Origin: Priapulus caudatus
Lineage: Eukaryota > Priapulida > Priapulimorpha > Priapulimorphida > Priapulidae
Length of the DNA: 43,795 bases
Direction: 5' to 3'
Assembly (NCBI RefSeq): GCF_000485595.1
Contig: NW_014577178.1
Coordinates: forward strand, 437,547-481,341
Positions within the stretch are counted from its first letter, which is position 1; the number at the start of each line of letters is the position of its first letter. Shown piece by piece: positions 12,801-22,209 of the stretch. The position numbers and the translations under genes were made by a program. The notes below the pieces were generated by a model, which made no database searches, had not been told where the DNA came from, and was given only the letters and a program-made list of their open reading frames with translations.

Positions 12801-15800
12801 ATAAACATGTATGGAATTAATGACGTTAACACAGAAAGTTTCTTCAGTAAACGCTAACAAGTGAGATTAAGAATAAACATGAAGTCGAGAATAATTATTT
12901 TAATATATATTTACAGTGTTACGTGATTAAGACTTCACACTTATTCTACACAGGTGCAGGTAAATAGCCATGTAGAGTACAGATATAGATTAGAATGAGA
13001 ACTTGTTAACGACATGCACATATACATGCAAGCATACACATAGGCACACACAAACAAACATTCAAAGATAAAGTATTGCAATTGGTAGAACTAATATGAT
13101 AAATTTTTTTAGTTTGCTTTTGTAGATCACATTCTCCTAATGTAACGTGTAATAATGGTATTGAAATATGTATAATTATTGATTCTACTACATTCTATAA
13201 TATCTTATCTCAATGGGTCATTATTGTGTGTGCACGCGCACGTGTGTGTGTGTGTGACGTAACATAATTGGTTTATTCCCGGTTGGCCTACTCCCATTTC
13301 GCCTATGGCAAAATTCCCATTTCGCCCACAGCAAAATTCCCAGTTGGCCTACACCAATTTTACCTACTCCCAATTCGTCTACGCTCAAAATCAACCACAT
13401 CCCCATTTCGCCTACGATCAGTTTGTTCACTAAATAATCATTTATAAATAATAAAATATGGTTTTGATTGGCATACATAGACTACAGGAACCAGAAGAAC
13501 ACATAGGTACAAATAATGAGAACACGACTTGACAAAAATAGAAAATACTGTAGTATAAAAATTTAGGCGAAATGGGAATATTGCCGATTCTGAGAGTAGA
13601 CGAAATGGGAGTAGGCGAAATGGGACGTAGGCGAAATGGGAGTAGGCGAAATGGGACGTAGGCGAAATGGGTGTTAGCAAAATCGGAGTAAACCAACTGG
13701 GATGTTACCACATGATTTATACACAGCACCACAGTCCACAGCACTGCACTTGTCTTAGAATCTGGGAAAATGGAGATAGCTGACACTTGGAAATTATGGA
13801 CTGATGAGGCAATAACGAATTCCCATCAAGCCAGGGTTCGTTTATAATTATAACTGTGATTCCCAATGTGGATACTATCGTATATAACAATCCTCTGGGG
13901 CCATTGGATTACCTACGGGGCGCTAAGAAGCATATGTGGGGGTGGGGGTGCTAGATCGTGCTAACACCACGCAGTTGCTTACCACGTTTTAAAAAGAAAA
14001 TGCAGGCAAACACCTGCCATATATGTGAAACCTCAATTCAACCCATTAAGCCTCTTGACATATGTCATTATAGGCTGCACCTATATCAAATGGGATCTCA
14101 CCTGTCTTTCAAATTTTAACAGTGTGGTAAATATAAATAGGGTGGAGCCTATCGCATGTGGCATACTTTATATTTGGCAAAAACAATTATATTTAACCAA
14201 AAGTCGGCCGTGTGCTGTGGCCAGAAACACAAAACATTTGTTTGCAACAATTTTCTCTGAGATCAAACACGTTGTATATTCACTACAAATGTGATGTCTT
14301 TCCACGTCAGGAAATTGATGTTAGCGGTGGTGGTCTTGTGCTGGTTTGCAGCCGGTAGTGTTGTGCATACTGCTATTCTAAATAGCGCTTTTAATAGGGT
14401 AAGGTGGGGTAGATTGGGAATGAGTTTATGGAATCGATCAGGAGGTGCATCGAAAAAGTTTGGAAACTGCCAGTTTAGGATAAAAGAGCTCAAAATCATA
14501 CAATCCGACCACTATTAGAAAATTTGCTATGTTAAATTCAAGAAAAGTCATCACTCGCCTCAGAAGTAACTGTCAAAGCGACCAGAGTAAGTAAGTTGTA
14601 TATACAATGATAAAACATTAAGCAAGCAAAGCAAAGTTCACTATGGCTGCTATGCGTTTTCGGGTTTCAGATTAGGGAATCTAAGTTGTGATTAACTACA
14701 CGAACAAAACTATAGACCCTAGCCGATAGAAAGATAAGAGCGTACAATCGTGTACGCGTGGGTAAGTAGAACGTGTTTGCTGGTGCAGACACGTTTAGGT
14801 ACTACAGCAGTGCCGGCCAGGCTGACATTGGACATAGTCATAGATTCCTCGCTGTGACAAGGTAAAGTAACCAAGTATTACACTCTGCATCAGTAAACGT
14901 GATTTACCTCGCTCTAAGAAACGGTCATCCAATAAAAGACCGTATGACCGTATGGGTACTGCTGTTTGTCTCGCGGTCTGTTGGGGCACTGATTTGCCAT
15001 TCATGAACTTATATTTACCATTGTGAACACCTATAGGTTATGGTGGTTAGCAGTATAACGTACTAGTAATCCTTATACGTGTGAGAACGAATGTCTTAGT
15101 ATGTACAATGCTTTGTTATGACTAGGCTTATAATACAATTTTCGTATTGTGATAGATTTGCCCTAGACTGAATCCACTAGAAGTTCGAGTTGTTTCATCT
15201 AATGCCATCATTTAGCAATAACATGCATCCACTTCTACAAGAACAGAGAACATTCACATACACACGAGCCACTTCAATGTCTCATGCCATACAAATAAAC
15301 TCGTGAAAATACATTACATCAACTTTAACGGTCATGCACCAATTTATCCCGGGTGGTAAGTGAACCGGGTGGTCGTGAACCGGGTGGTCTGAATTAACGT
15401 GACTTGCGTTGGAACTATTTTTTCACAGTTCAATTTGATTAAATATTAAGTAAATGTAGGCGCATACACTAGCTGTGCGTTCATAACATAACCGTGCAGC
15501 GAGAAAAAATGATTAGGCAGGCATGATTAGATTTTTCCGAAATGCTACTCTATAGCCACACACGAGGGAAAGAGTTATTTTGGGAACGTGGGATTGAACT
15601 ATTTAGATGAATTTGCAGTGATATAGGAATAGAAATCAACCTGGACGTGGAGATATCAAAATTGCAAATGTAATTATAACCGGGAACTAGGAAATAGTAT
15701 ATTTTTTCTGGGAAACTGGGGATGCCCCCCCCCCTGCCCACCCACACAGTCCCCCACGTCCCCTCATAGTCATACACTTTATAGGAGCTACTAGCTAGTG

Positions 15801-18800
15801 TGCGGGCGAGTTGTGAGGGTGAGAGGAAATGTCTCAATTCTAAGAAATGGCAGAACAGCACGTGTCTCCCATTATACTTCAGTTATTTTTATGATCATTT
15901 AATCGCAAGTCTCGAGAACTGCATGAAAGGTTAAAACGATTAGGAATAGCAATAAGAAGAATCACATTCCTAATGACGTACGCTCAAGGTAACTGCACGG
16001 CCAAATAATGCAAACACACTATTACTGGTTGTCCTACGGTCACGCCAGGTAAATCAACTAACAGAACACAATCCGTACACTGCAAAGACATAACACAATC
16101 AGCACGCAGTTATATATATATATACCTTGGTATCTGGTGGTGGGCTCGATATTAGTGGTGGAGCTTCAGGAACACTAAGTAAAGGGCTCTCAGACTCTGG
16201 ATTAGGTTCTAGAGTCATCGCATTTACTTCACTTACTTCTTGCAGTGAGTGCTTTAATAGAAATTATGTATAATAAACTCATTTTTAACACTTAGTGCTG
16301 AATAGAAAATTTTGTTAGTGAGAATATGCTTGCTAATAAGTTTGACAACCTGAGTGTAATAAACATGGGGCCTTTTTTCCTGGAAAATGACTGAAATAGC
16401 CATATTATATCTAATGGATAATGGTAGTAACAGATATAGTAGCAGCAACGTTGTAACTTCCAGCAATAGTGTTGATGTTTCAAGCTTATGTACATTGTGG
16501 AACTTTATACTGCTTACTATATATTCTAAATGTAAATTACAAACAGCCAACGTGGCACTGGTTTACTGAAACTATTTCTTTAAGGGCAGCAGAAAATGCA
16601 TCTGCAATTAAACATAAGGTAGCAATTTTGCATACAAGGAGAATTAATAGTCATTGGCAGGTGATATCTACAAATATATACGTTAAGTGGATTCTATCAA
16701 GCTACACAACTCGCAAACTAAACATCAACAATAAGATGATTTTGTGGTTTTTTTTGCAATCTTTCTTTGCACTAGAATACACCAACCTTTCCGCCTGCAC
16801 AGGAGAGACATCAGCTATGTGTTATGGGTCAATTAAGTAATCAGTTATTAAAGTCTTATATATGAATTAGCTTAAGGTTTAAATAAAAATGAAAATATAA
16901 CACACCAATAAAGCAGCTAAATACCTTGGTATCTGGTGGTGGACTCGATATTGGTGGTTGACCTTCAGCAACACTAAGTAAAGGGCTTTCAGACTCTGTG
17001 TTAGGTTCTAGAGTCATCGGAGTTACTTCACTTACTTCTGGTAGTAAATGCTTTAACGAAAACATATAGTATAGTTGTGTTTCTATGAGCAATACAGATG
17101 TGATAAAACCAACTGGTCCTCAAACTCAAATATATACCTTCATTGACTTCAAAAAGGAATACGCAAGTGGTGACATTTCAGTTCTTACATTTAGATATGT
17201 GTTGGTTGGTAACTACTTGTCAGTAGGTACCAATTAAATATCGTTGTAATTCAACCATATTACATATCCATATTTGCATTTTCGGAAACTCTTTTAAGTC
17301 TTTACTAATCACTTGGGATTTTGCTGGTGGATAATCTACATTATGTAGTATTTTCCTTATTGTATTTATCCTATACCTTTACCACGATATAATAACCTTG
17401 AATTTGTTTTTTTTTGATAGTCTGGTTAAACATTGGGATACCTTTTAACTGGTAGTAACTAATATGGTAAGAACATCCTTTCTTCTGATATCACATATAC
17501 ACAACCTGTCATTGCAACAGATGGTTGGATTTTAAATTATTCATCCTGGAGACTGAAACCATGCGAAATGCCAATGTAACTTTAGTGAGTACACATAGAG
17601 ACCTTTTCATGAACCAATAAATGTCTAATAGTCTTGCTGAGTCTGTAACTGTCCCCCTATAGGAAGTTGATCAATGTTCACAAATGATATAATGTCCACA
17701 TAAGATAACAGTGTGATCAGTAACAAGAGCCGCAGAGCGTCTGGGCTCATCTGAGGTCTGTTGCTACGGTTATAAACGTAACATTTAAGTTGTGCGTAGT
17801 GACACCTTTGTTAGGCGCAGATATGCAGATACGCAGTTGCGTACACATCATTTCAGCAACCTTCTACATTCTGCATAACTCCCAAATCCCATTGGTTGAT
17901 ACAAATCGTGTGCCTGAAACTAATGTTTTATGGTGCATTGTGACCCAACCCTATTAAAACAAAAACAAAACAAGGTAGGCCAGTGATTAGTGGACCGAAT
18001 AAGCTCAAGAACGTACACATTTGCGTCTATATTGGTGCCAAAATTTGATGAGAAAATTAAGCTCTGGAATCAGCACACCTCAACTCCTGGTAATTATTTG
18101 AGTGCTAGTGACTATTCCAACTATTCATAATGTACACTACAGAATCTCATATATAATCATCTCATTATCTCCTAAGTAAGCATTGTTCAAGTAAGAGTAA
18201 TGTGTGGAATTTCACTGTAAAATGGGAGCGTTCCACACCACAGGTACTCGCCAACGCAGTTGAGAAAACATCAATGTTTAACCCTCCTACAGGCTGCAAT
18301 AGAGAGCTGCCACCTGTACCTAATTAACGCAGGCAAACTACACCATATATCACCACCACATGCACTGGCAGTGGCCACTGGCAGTGGCATATATAACCAC
18401 TGACAGTACAGAATGCCATAGAAATTATACGATTTAAGGAGCATAAACCTCTCAAGCAAATTTAGCTTTTGAAATTTCACTGTGACATTGTAGCCTCATA
18501 CATCCAGGCATGTATATGATTCTACTAGCAACCCGCAGCAGTTCAAATTCTTTCTACACACAGTAACAGTTAACAATCCATATTTAAATCCGTCCTCTTG
18601 AGGTCAAAAGGTTATCAGACACTTACTCTTCGCACGTCAGTGGCAAAGCACTTTCATGGTCCCTTTCATAAAGCCATAAAAATGGTAGGTCACCGCTGAA
18701 ACAAAAAGTTTTTCATAGCTCCGTCAGACCATGTCCTCAGAAATGTCTAAAATCTGCCTCTGTGCCCATTGACTTGACCTGTGACTCCAATTTCGGCACA

Positions 18801-21649
18801 GTGATGCTTTTCCTACCATGATGCTATACCACCGACTATCACAAGCCTAGGTCGCGCCGTTTAGATTTGTGCCGCAATTCTGCATTTCCTCCTATACTTA
18901 AGTTAAGGAGTGAATGTTCCCCTTATTCTTCACTCTTGACCTTTGACCTTTGACCCCAGCTTCGACATCCCAACTCGTTTTCGGATTACCCCCACGTCCA
19001 CGAATACGTGACCGTACGTCGAGCGCGTTAAGATTTGTGCCCAACTGTTGACGGACGGACGCACGGAACGGAGCGGACGCACGCACGGACGGACGATCAT
19101 GCGATTCTACAAGCTGCATCTGACTATGTCAGATGAGCTAAAAACAGATAAAATCTACCAAAATATCCTATTTGCTTATTGAAGCTCGACCTCAAAGAAA
19201 ACTAATATTCCTTGGTATCTAATTAAAATTCTGTATTTCAATAACAGCATATTATTGCCTCATCAATATCCTGATACTGTCAATGAATTTATTCTATAGC
19301 AAAGTTTAAGATTGAATTGCCTATGCCCAACTACTATCACTTTCTCATGCCTGTGTATCTGATTTCCCATTTGTAGCAAAGTTGAAATTGCAGCTGTCAA
19401 TCAGTCTGTACACAGATTGCACCTTACTATAATGTGTAAACACAATACAAGAAACCCTAAATAGTAATACTAATCACTGCTTGCTAAATCTAGCTTTTGT
19501 GTGTACTCCTAGTGCATCCTCCTTACAATTACCATGGTACCATTTGTATACGGTGTTTTTTGTACACAAGAGGCAATATTAATTCAAGAGGTCACCTGGT
19601 CTCGATAGCATTTCTTAGATACGTTTCACATTAATGTACATATCTAATAAAAATACAGACTGTTGAAATAGCATGACAGTTAGCATTAGGTGCTTGAGAT
19701 AGCTGCCATCTCCACCTATCTTATATGTGAAAGTCAATATGGTATTATTCATCACTAAATATAACGACATATTTATATGGAGTTGGATTTTAGTCTCTGT
19801 TCCATGTTCCATTCTAATGGCATGCCTAGATAGAAAAGCATGCCTGGGTATACACAAAAATGACACTTTTCAGCACAGTCAATGATAACTAGTTTTATAA
19901 CGTTCTCAGAAGGTTATAAACATTTAAATTGATCAGTGCTTGCTTTTCTACAATTGCATGCTAAATGTGTATGATTATGCAACAACAATACAACATGATG
20001 CATATCTAGTATATTACAAGCACTCAAGGTGTATGACCAGAAGTTCCATACCTCAGTCTTTGTGCCTGGAGCAGGTTGAAGAGGCTGCCAATGGAATAGT
20101 AGGCAATTTTAATGATTTAGCAAGTTTATACACTGTGAAGAAAGGTGTGAGGATAGAAATTTCAGAAATGTAAAGACAAGCTTTTGATTACACTTATTTT
20201 ATCATCTTCCTTGATAAACCATGATAAAAATGAAATGGGATGTTTATCAGTAATAATGCTAGCAGAGCTTGATAGTGGTTACAGTTTGATAAAGGGTGAT
20301 ATACAATAACATATAGATTCTAATTTCATACTCTAGCACTCTAGAATGTAATTATTGCTGCTACTGCTACAGCTGTTGGTACTGCTGTTGCTTATATCAA
20401 TAAAACATGAGAGTTTTATGTGCACATAACAAGTAAGACTGCTGGAGATTATAACCATATGATATAGACAGCAGGAGTTAATAAAATAGGACTGTGACAA
20501 CTGTTTTACACACTTTACTAGTTTTTTAAAGCATCGATATCAGTAGAGACAGATATATATATCTATCATTCTGAGCATAGTCCATACATTTTTAATTTGC
20601 CTAGCATGTACTGAAACTAGCTGATATCTACTTGCTGTCATTTAGCTGTTAACTGTATTCAAACAACATGATCCCTCACTTCTGATTTCATTGCTTGTGT
20701 CGAGGAAAAAAAAACTATGTCACATTTAAATATATTTACAGCTGAATGGCAGCAAGTATATTATGTCAACAATTTTTTTTACTAAATGCTAGGTGAATGA
20801 AAAACCGGTTCATGAAGGTAAATACATTTCCTTTCAATGGCAAAATTTGAAGACATAAACCAATTATATCTGTTAACAAATATATCACGTTTAAAAAACT
20901 GTCTTCTCTGGCTGTTAGCGATGGATTACTACCAGAAGTAGATAATAGGGAATTCCCTATTATCTACTCCTGATTACAACTGAACCCAAGTAATTATGCT
21001 GCTATAATGAATTTACTTGAACCATTGTTTTAATTCCGATAATGTATGTCAGAACTAAAATTCCAGGTTATTGTTTATTTTCAGAACTACAGTTTGCATA
21101 CATCAACTAACTAAAGCAGAGTGTTGATTATGTGGTTAATAATGAAGTGGTTAAAGTTATTACTCAATAAATTATAAGCCAGACATCTCCAAGTACTCCT
21201 ATGTAGGTTCTACACTAATGCTAGTTTACTATGATGGTAGAAGGGCTATCAGCACAAAAGCAATGCAACAGGTAAATAGAGGCAGAATGATTTCAAAATA
21301 ATGTGCATATTAGCTACATACTTTTAAGTGAATAATTACACATGTAACACATTGGATATTAAAGTAGAGGGCAGTACCAACATGACAACAGCTTGCTGTG
21401 GTATGTGACTTGACAATTCCAAACTGTCAGTAAAAGTATATACAAATTATACCAGAACACCATACCTTAACTTACTGGGACGATTTTGGAAACAAAAACT
21501 GACATTTAGTTGACTTTTACACTAACATGATTGAATCATGAAAATGTCATTTGGATGAATTTTAAACATGGTAGTACATACATACTTATACACACCTTTT
21601 CCTCCATTTGGTTTGAAAAATCATCATCATCACTTCCCAATTCTGCCAT
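2148..21649 (-). CDS. IFT46: IFT46, intraflagellar transport protein 46 (C-terminus off the left edge)
   Basis: IFT46 is a subunit of the IFT-B complex that carries cargo, including outer dynein arms, along cilia. Coding exons in order: 21596-21649, (20052-20084), 16925-17050, 16126-16251, 12712-12762, 11014-11067, 8322-8375, (7482-7535), 6759-6874, 6043-6117, 5317-5410, 3306-3440, 2945-3057, 2461-2527, 2148-2208; bracketed ones are less certain. All borders fit GT..AG and the phases join without a break to about 404 codons. From 6874 downward the product matches vertebrate and algal IFT46 closely: an acidic run, then AYDPAEY, SAEIKELFQYISR, LKPFIPDFIPA, DAFIK/VPRPDG, LDEPSSKQSDATV, NPKAIDSW, LHRNKPPPTVHYTR and MPEIDTLMEEWPPEIEDLL. 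The final conserved block after the exon ending at 2148 (the IFT52-binding end in other species) was not found in 1-2147. The family is about 300-340 residues, so the N-terminus here is long. Confidence 0.9.
2461..2527 (-). CDS. IFT46: IFT46 core exon
   Basis: Encodes NMPEIDTLMEEWPPEIEDLL plus Lys-Glu, the conserved MPxIDxLMxEWPPE block. Acceptor GTCGTAG; donor GTAAAA, phase 0 out. Confidence 0.93.
2945..3057 (-). CDS. IFT46: IFT46 core exon
   Basis: Encodes AVKNIENADRNPKAIDSW then ISDLHRNKPPPTVHYT, with phase 2 out at a GTATAA donor. It joins in frame to the exon at 2461-2527. Confidence 0.93.
3306..3440 (-). CDS. IFT46: IFT46 core exon
   Basis: Encodes VPRPDGSKDILGL then LDEPSSKQSDATVLDLQLR, the conserved centre of IFT46. 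Phase 0-0 with donor GTATGT. Confidence 0.93.
3823..3906. repeat. (ACGC)n microsatellite
   Basis: About 20 nearly perfect copies of CACG within an IFT46 region upstream of the exon at 3306-3440. It creates a false His-Ala-Arg-Thr open frame. Confidence 0.95.
4371..4441 (+). pseudogene. tRNA-Arg(CCT)-like pseudogene or SINE head
   Basis: An A box (TGGCCTAATCGCTAGAAC) and a perfect B box (GGTTCGAGTCC) are correctly spaced, and the anticodon loop reads CTCCTAC, giving anticodon CCT. The acceptor stem pairs only partly and one anticodon-stem pair is mismatched, so a working tRNA is unlikely. A T/C-rich tail follows, consistent with a tRNA-derived SINE fragment. Confidence 0.6.
4570..4895. repeat. 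(GGGAT)n / GGCAT minisatellite
   Basis: More than 300 bp of a GATGG-type pentamer mixing GGGAT, GGCAT and GGATG variants, inside an IFT46 intron. It produces spurious open frames on both strands. Confidence 0.95.
5317..5410 (-). CDS. IFT46: IFT46 core exon
   Basis: Encodes YTPQSIELEHTLKPF then IPDFIPAIGDIDAFIK, strongly conserved in IFT46 from algae to vertebrates. Acceptor TGTAG, donor GTAAGT, ending in phase 0. Confidence 0.93.
5601..5764. repeat. 83-bp perfect tandem duplication
   Basis: The segment starting GATATCTTGGCAGACATACA at 5601 repeats at 5684 with no difference over about 81 bases. It lies in the intron just upstream of the IFT46 exon at 5317-5410. Confidence 0.95.
6043..6117 (-). 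CDS. IFT46: IFT46 core exon
   Basis: Encodes AYDPAEYTNLAVSAEI followed by KELFQYIS, a hallmark block of IFT46. Phase 2 in and phase 2 out, with acceptor GTCACAG and donor GTATGT. Confidence 0.93.
6759..6874 (-). CDS. IFT46: IFT46 acidic exon
   Basis: Begins SKRFSGEGDQEDDSED, continues with a long Asp/Glu run and ends TVPLEG at a GTAAGG donor (phase 2). This is the same layout as vertebrate IFT46, where a basic-Phe motif and a poly-Asp stretch precede the conserved domain. Confidence 0.85.
7482..7535 (-). CDS. possible IFT46 Gln-rich exon
   Basis: An open phase 0-0 stretch, LQKQQQKYQAAANQKAKM, follows an AG and ends at a weak GTGTTT donor. The reading frame and composition look coding, but the acceptor lacks a good pyrimidine tract, so it may be spurious. 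Confidence 0.3.
8322..8375 (-). CDS. putative IFT46 N-terminal exon
   Basis: Eighteen codons, KSGGFLQKVKTFFKPVDE, between acceptor TCTCGTATCCAG and donor GTATAT, phase 0 at both ends. The basic and aromatic composition looks like real protein. It is the last well-supported N-terminal exon before the acidic exon at 6759-6874. Confidence 0.55.
8560..8633. repeat. short inverted repeat (hairpin)
   Basis: Arms 8560-8585 (GGGACCGGTTTCACAAAGCG..) and 8608-8633 are near-perfect reverse complements around an AATTATAATT centre. It looks like the ends of a miniature inverted-repeat element. Confidence 0.75.
9388..9583. mobile_element. MITE with about 60-bp terminal inverted repeats
   Basis: Ends GCCTGGCGCACACGTGAG and its reverse complement (one change), flanked by ATTA on both sides. 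Subterminal CGCACACGTGAGTATTTTGA units are repeated inside. The short TTA-type duplication and ends suggest the PIF/Harbinger group; no transposase is present. Confidence 0.75.
9782..10673. mobile_element. inverted-repeat element interrupted by an assembly gap
   Basis: Left end CAGGCCCGTAGCCAG and right end CTGGCTACGGGCCTG are exact reverse complements. Inside lie a copy of the 110-bp repeat (9885-10060) and the gap of 25 N. The flanking bases are similar but give no clean target duplication. No transposase frame was seen. Confidence 0.65.
10623..10647. other. assembly gap (25 N)
   Basis: Run of 25 N. True length is unknown. It lies next to a C-run and the right end of an inverted-repeat element. 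Confidence 1.
11014..11067 (-). CDS. putative IFT46 N-terminal exon
   Basis: Eighteen codons, ALGQSKNEIIGETAIDNK, with acceptor TATGTTTAAG and donor GTGACA, phase 0 at both ends. It lies just left of a telomere-repeat/MITE cluster. Confidence 0.5.
11138..11431. mobile_element. MITE 1 of the telomere-repeat cluster
   Basis: Starts TAAAGCCCAACGCACACACC and ends with an imperfect reverse complement (GGGTGTGTGCGTTGTACTTTA). The interior is rich in GAGCAAAAC/GTTTTGCTC. The same ends occur in MITE 2 at 11539-12110. Confidence 0.75.
11484..11540. repeat. interstitial (TTAGGG)n tract
   Basis: About nine TTAGGG units with a few GATTAG/GAGTTAG variants. It is the same repeat as the common metazoan telomere and resumes at 12108-12136 on the far side of MITE 2. 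Confidence 0.9.
11539..12110. mobile_element. MITE 2, inserted within a TTAGGG tract
   Basis: Inverted ends as in MITE 1 (AAAGCxCAACGCACACACCC). The interior includes a tandem duplication of about 93 bp (about 11856-11948 and 11950-12043). TTAGGG repeats abut both ends, so it probably jumped into a telomere-like array. It has no coding capacity. Confidence 0.7.
12712..12762 (-). CDS. putative IFT46 N-terminal exon (Pro-rich)
   Basis: Seventeen codons, PTKLPPTRPVGRPLPDK, with acceptor TTATTGTTTAG and donor GTGTGC, phase 0 at both ends. It fits between the duplicated exon and the next phase-0 exon. No database match is available to me. Confidence 0.5.
13270..13715. repeat. fold-back element of GGCGAAATGGGA repeats
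   Basis: The left arm (about 13272-13425) holds repeated TCCCATTTCGCCTA units. The right arm (about 13563-13715) holds the reverse complement, TAGGCGAAATGGGAG, in five or more copies. The arms are separated by about 140 bp of unrelated AT-rich sequence. Confidence 0.8.
14294..14398 (+). CDS. possible signal-peptide exon of an unknown gene
   Basis: From ATG the frame encodes 35 residues: MSFHVRKLMLAVVVLCWF then AAGSVVHTA. It has a basic start, a hydrophobic core and a plausible signal-peptidase site after about residue 27. It ends in phase 0 at a good GTAAGG donor. It lies in an IFT46 intron on the opposite strand. No downstream exon was identified, so this may be chance or a transposon remnant. 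Confidence 0.25.
16126..16251 (-). CDS. IFT46: IFT46 N-terminal exon, duplicate copy 2 (downstream)
   Basis: A 126-bp, phase 0-0 exon of 42 codons beginning HSLQEVSEVNAM and ending SSPPPDTK. It lies exactly 799 bp from its sister at 16925-17050. Both keep the frame and both splice sites, so both look usable. Most differences between the copies are substitutions. Confidence 0.65.
16925..17050 (-). CDS. IFT46: IFT46 N-terminal exon, duplicate copy 1 (upstream)
   Basis: A 126-bp, phase 0-0 exon of 42 codons beginning HLLPEVSEVTPM and ending SSPPPDTK before a GTATTT donor. It is rich in Ser, Pro and Glu and probably disordered. It is a close copy of the exon at 16126-16251. Confidence 0.65.
17723..19144 (+). 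mobile_element. repeat family R, copy A
   Basis: Left end ACAAGAGCCGCAGAGCG..GGCTCATCTGA, right end TCAGATGAGCTAAAAA. The body contains a GTCAGACCATGTCCTCA block, TTGACCTTTGACC motifs and GGACGGACG repeats near the right end. Copies occur at 28483-30571 (inverted) and 32776-33922. No protein-coding frame was seen, so it is probably non-autonomous. It sits in an IFT46 intron. Confidence 0.75.
20052..20084 (-). CDS. putative 33-bp IFT46 cassette exon
   Basis: Acceptor TTCCATTGGCAG and donor GTATGG enclose 11 codons (PLQPAPGTKTE) in phase 0 at both ends, so it could be included or skipped without changing the frame. Its proline-rich composition resembles the neighbouring exons. It is short enough to arise by chance. 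Confidence 0.35.
21596..21649 (-). CDS. IFT46: IFT46 first coding exon
   Basis: Eighteen codons from ATG at 21649, MAELGSDDDDFSNQMEEK, ending in phase 0 at a GTGTGT donor. An acidic start is usual for IFT46. Assignment to this gene rests on strand, phase continuity with the next exons and composition, not on sequence identity. An alternative is that it begins a separate small gene. Confidence 0.6.
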
Positions 21650-21724
21650 ATCTCTTACTTGCGGCGAGCGTAATTTTCCTATCAAACAGTAACACAAATT
21701 TATGATAAACATTAAGGGGTGCCG

Positions 21725-21800
21725 TGGACACACTAGGCGATTTTTCATGCGGTCGAGCCACCCGGCTGAGCCGGCCGGCTGAAATCGCCTAGTGTGTCCA
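21725..21800. repeat. inverted repeat about 76 bp upstream of the IFT46 ATG
   Basis: TGGACACACTAGGCGATTT at 21725-21743 pairs exactly with 21782-21800. The centre contains GAGCCGGCCGGCTG, itself palindromic. A further partial arm (GGTCGATTTTCGAGTCGGCC) follows to about 21845. It is probably a small MITE in the 5' UTR or promoter. Confidence 0.8.
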
Positions 21801-22209
21801 GTGAGTTGCGGTCGATTTTCGAGTCGGCCGGCTGAGTCGCCCGAATAAAACACGTTTGATCATTATTTGAGTCGCGTGACTATAATAAGCAAGAGATAAT
21901 CAGCTCAGCATTATAATTTGGTCCTCTAGTTTTGCATAACAAAGCTGTGTAGTACACAAAAACAGCAGGAGTATATATATACACAAATGGTGGTGCTAAC
22001 CAACATAGAGCTATGCTATAGCCAAAGGGGAAAAATACTACTTACTAACTATACTTATGTTTTGGTCACCTAAGATGTTTAAAATTGAGGAGGCCTCAGT
22101 GTATTATATATTCAGCAACAACTAAAATTTGACATAATACAGAAAAACCAGCATTTACATGACTACTATGTGTACTAATAATGCAGATAGAATAAAGACA
22201 AAATAAAGC

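Noticed and set aside
17138-17147. 9-bp microexon (TCAATGAAG) with good flanking splice signals on the minus strand
   Set aside because: Too short to separate from chance without transcript data.
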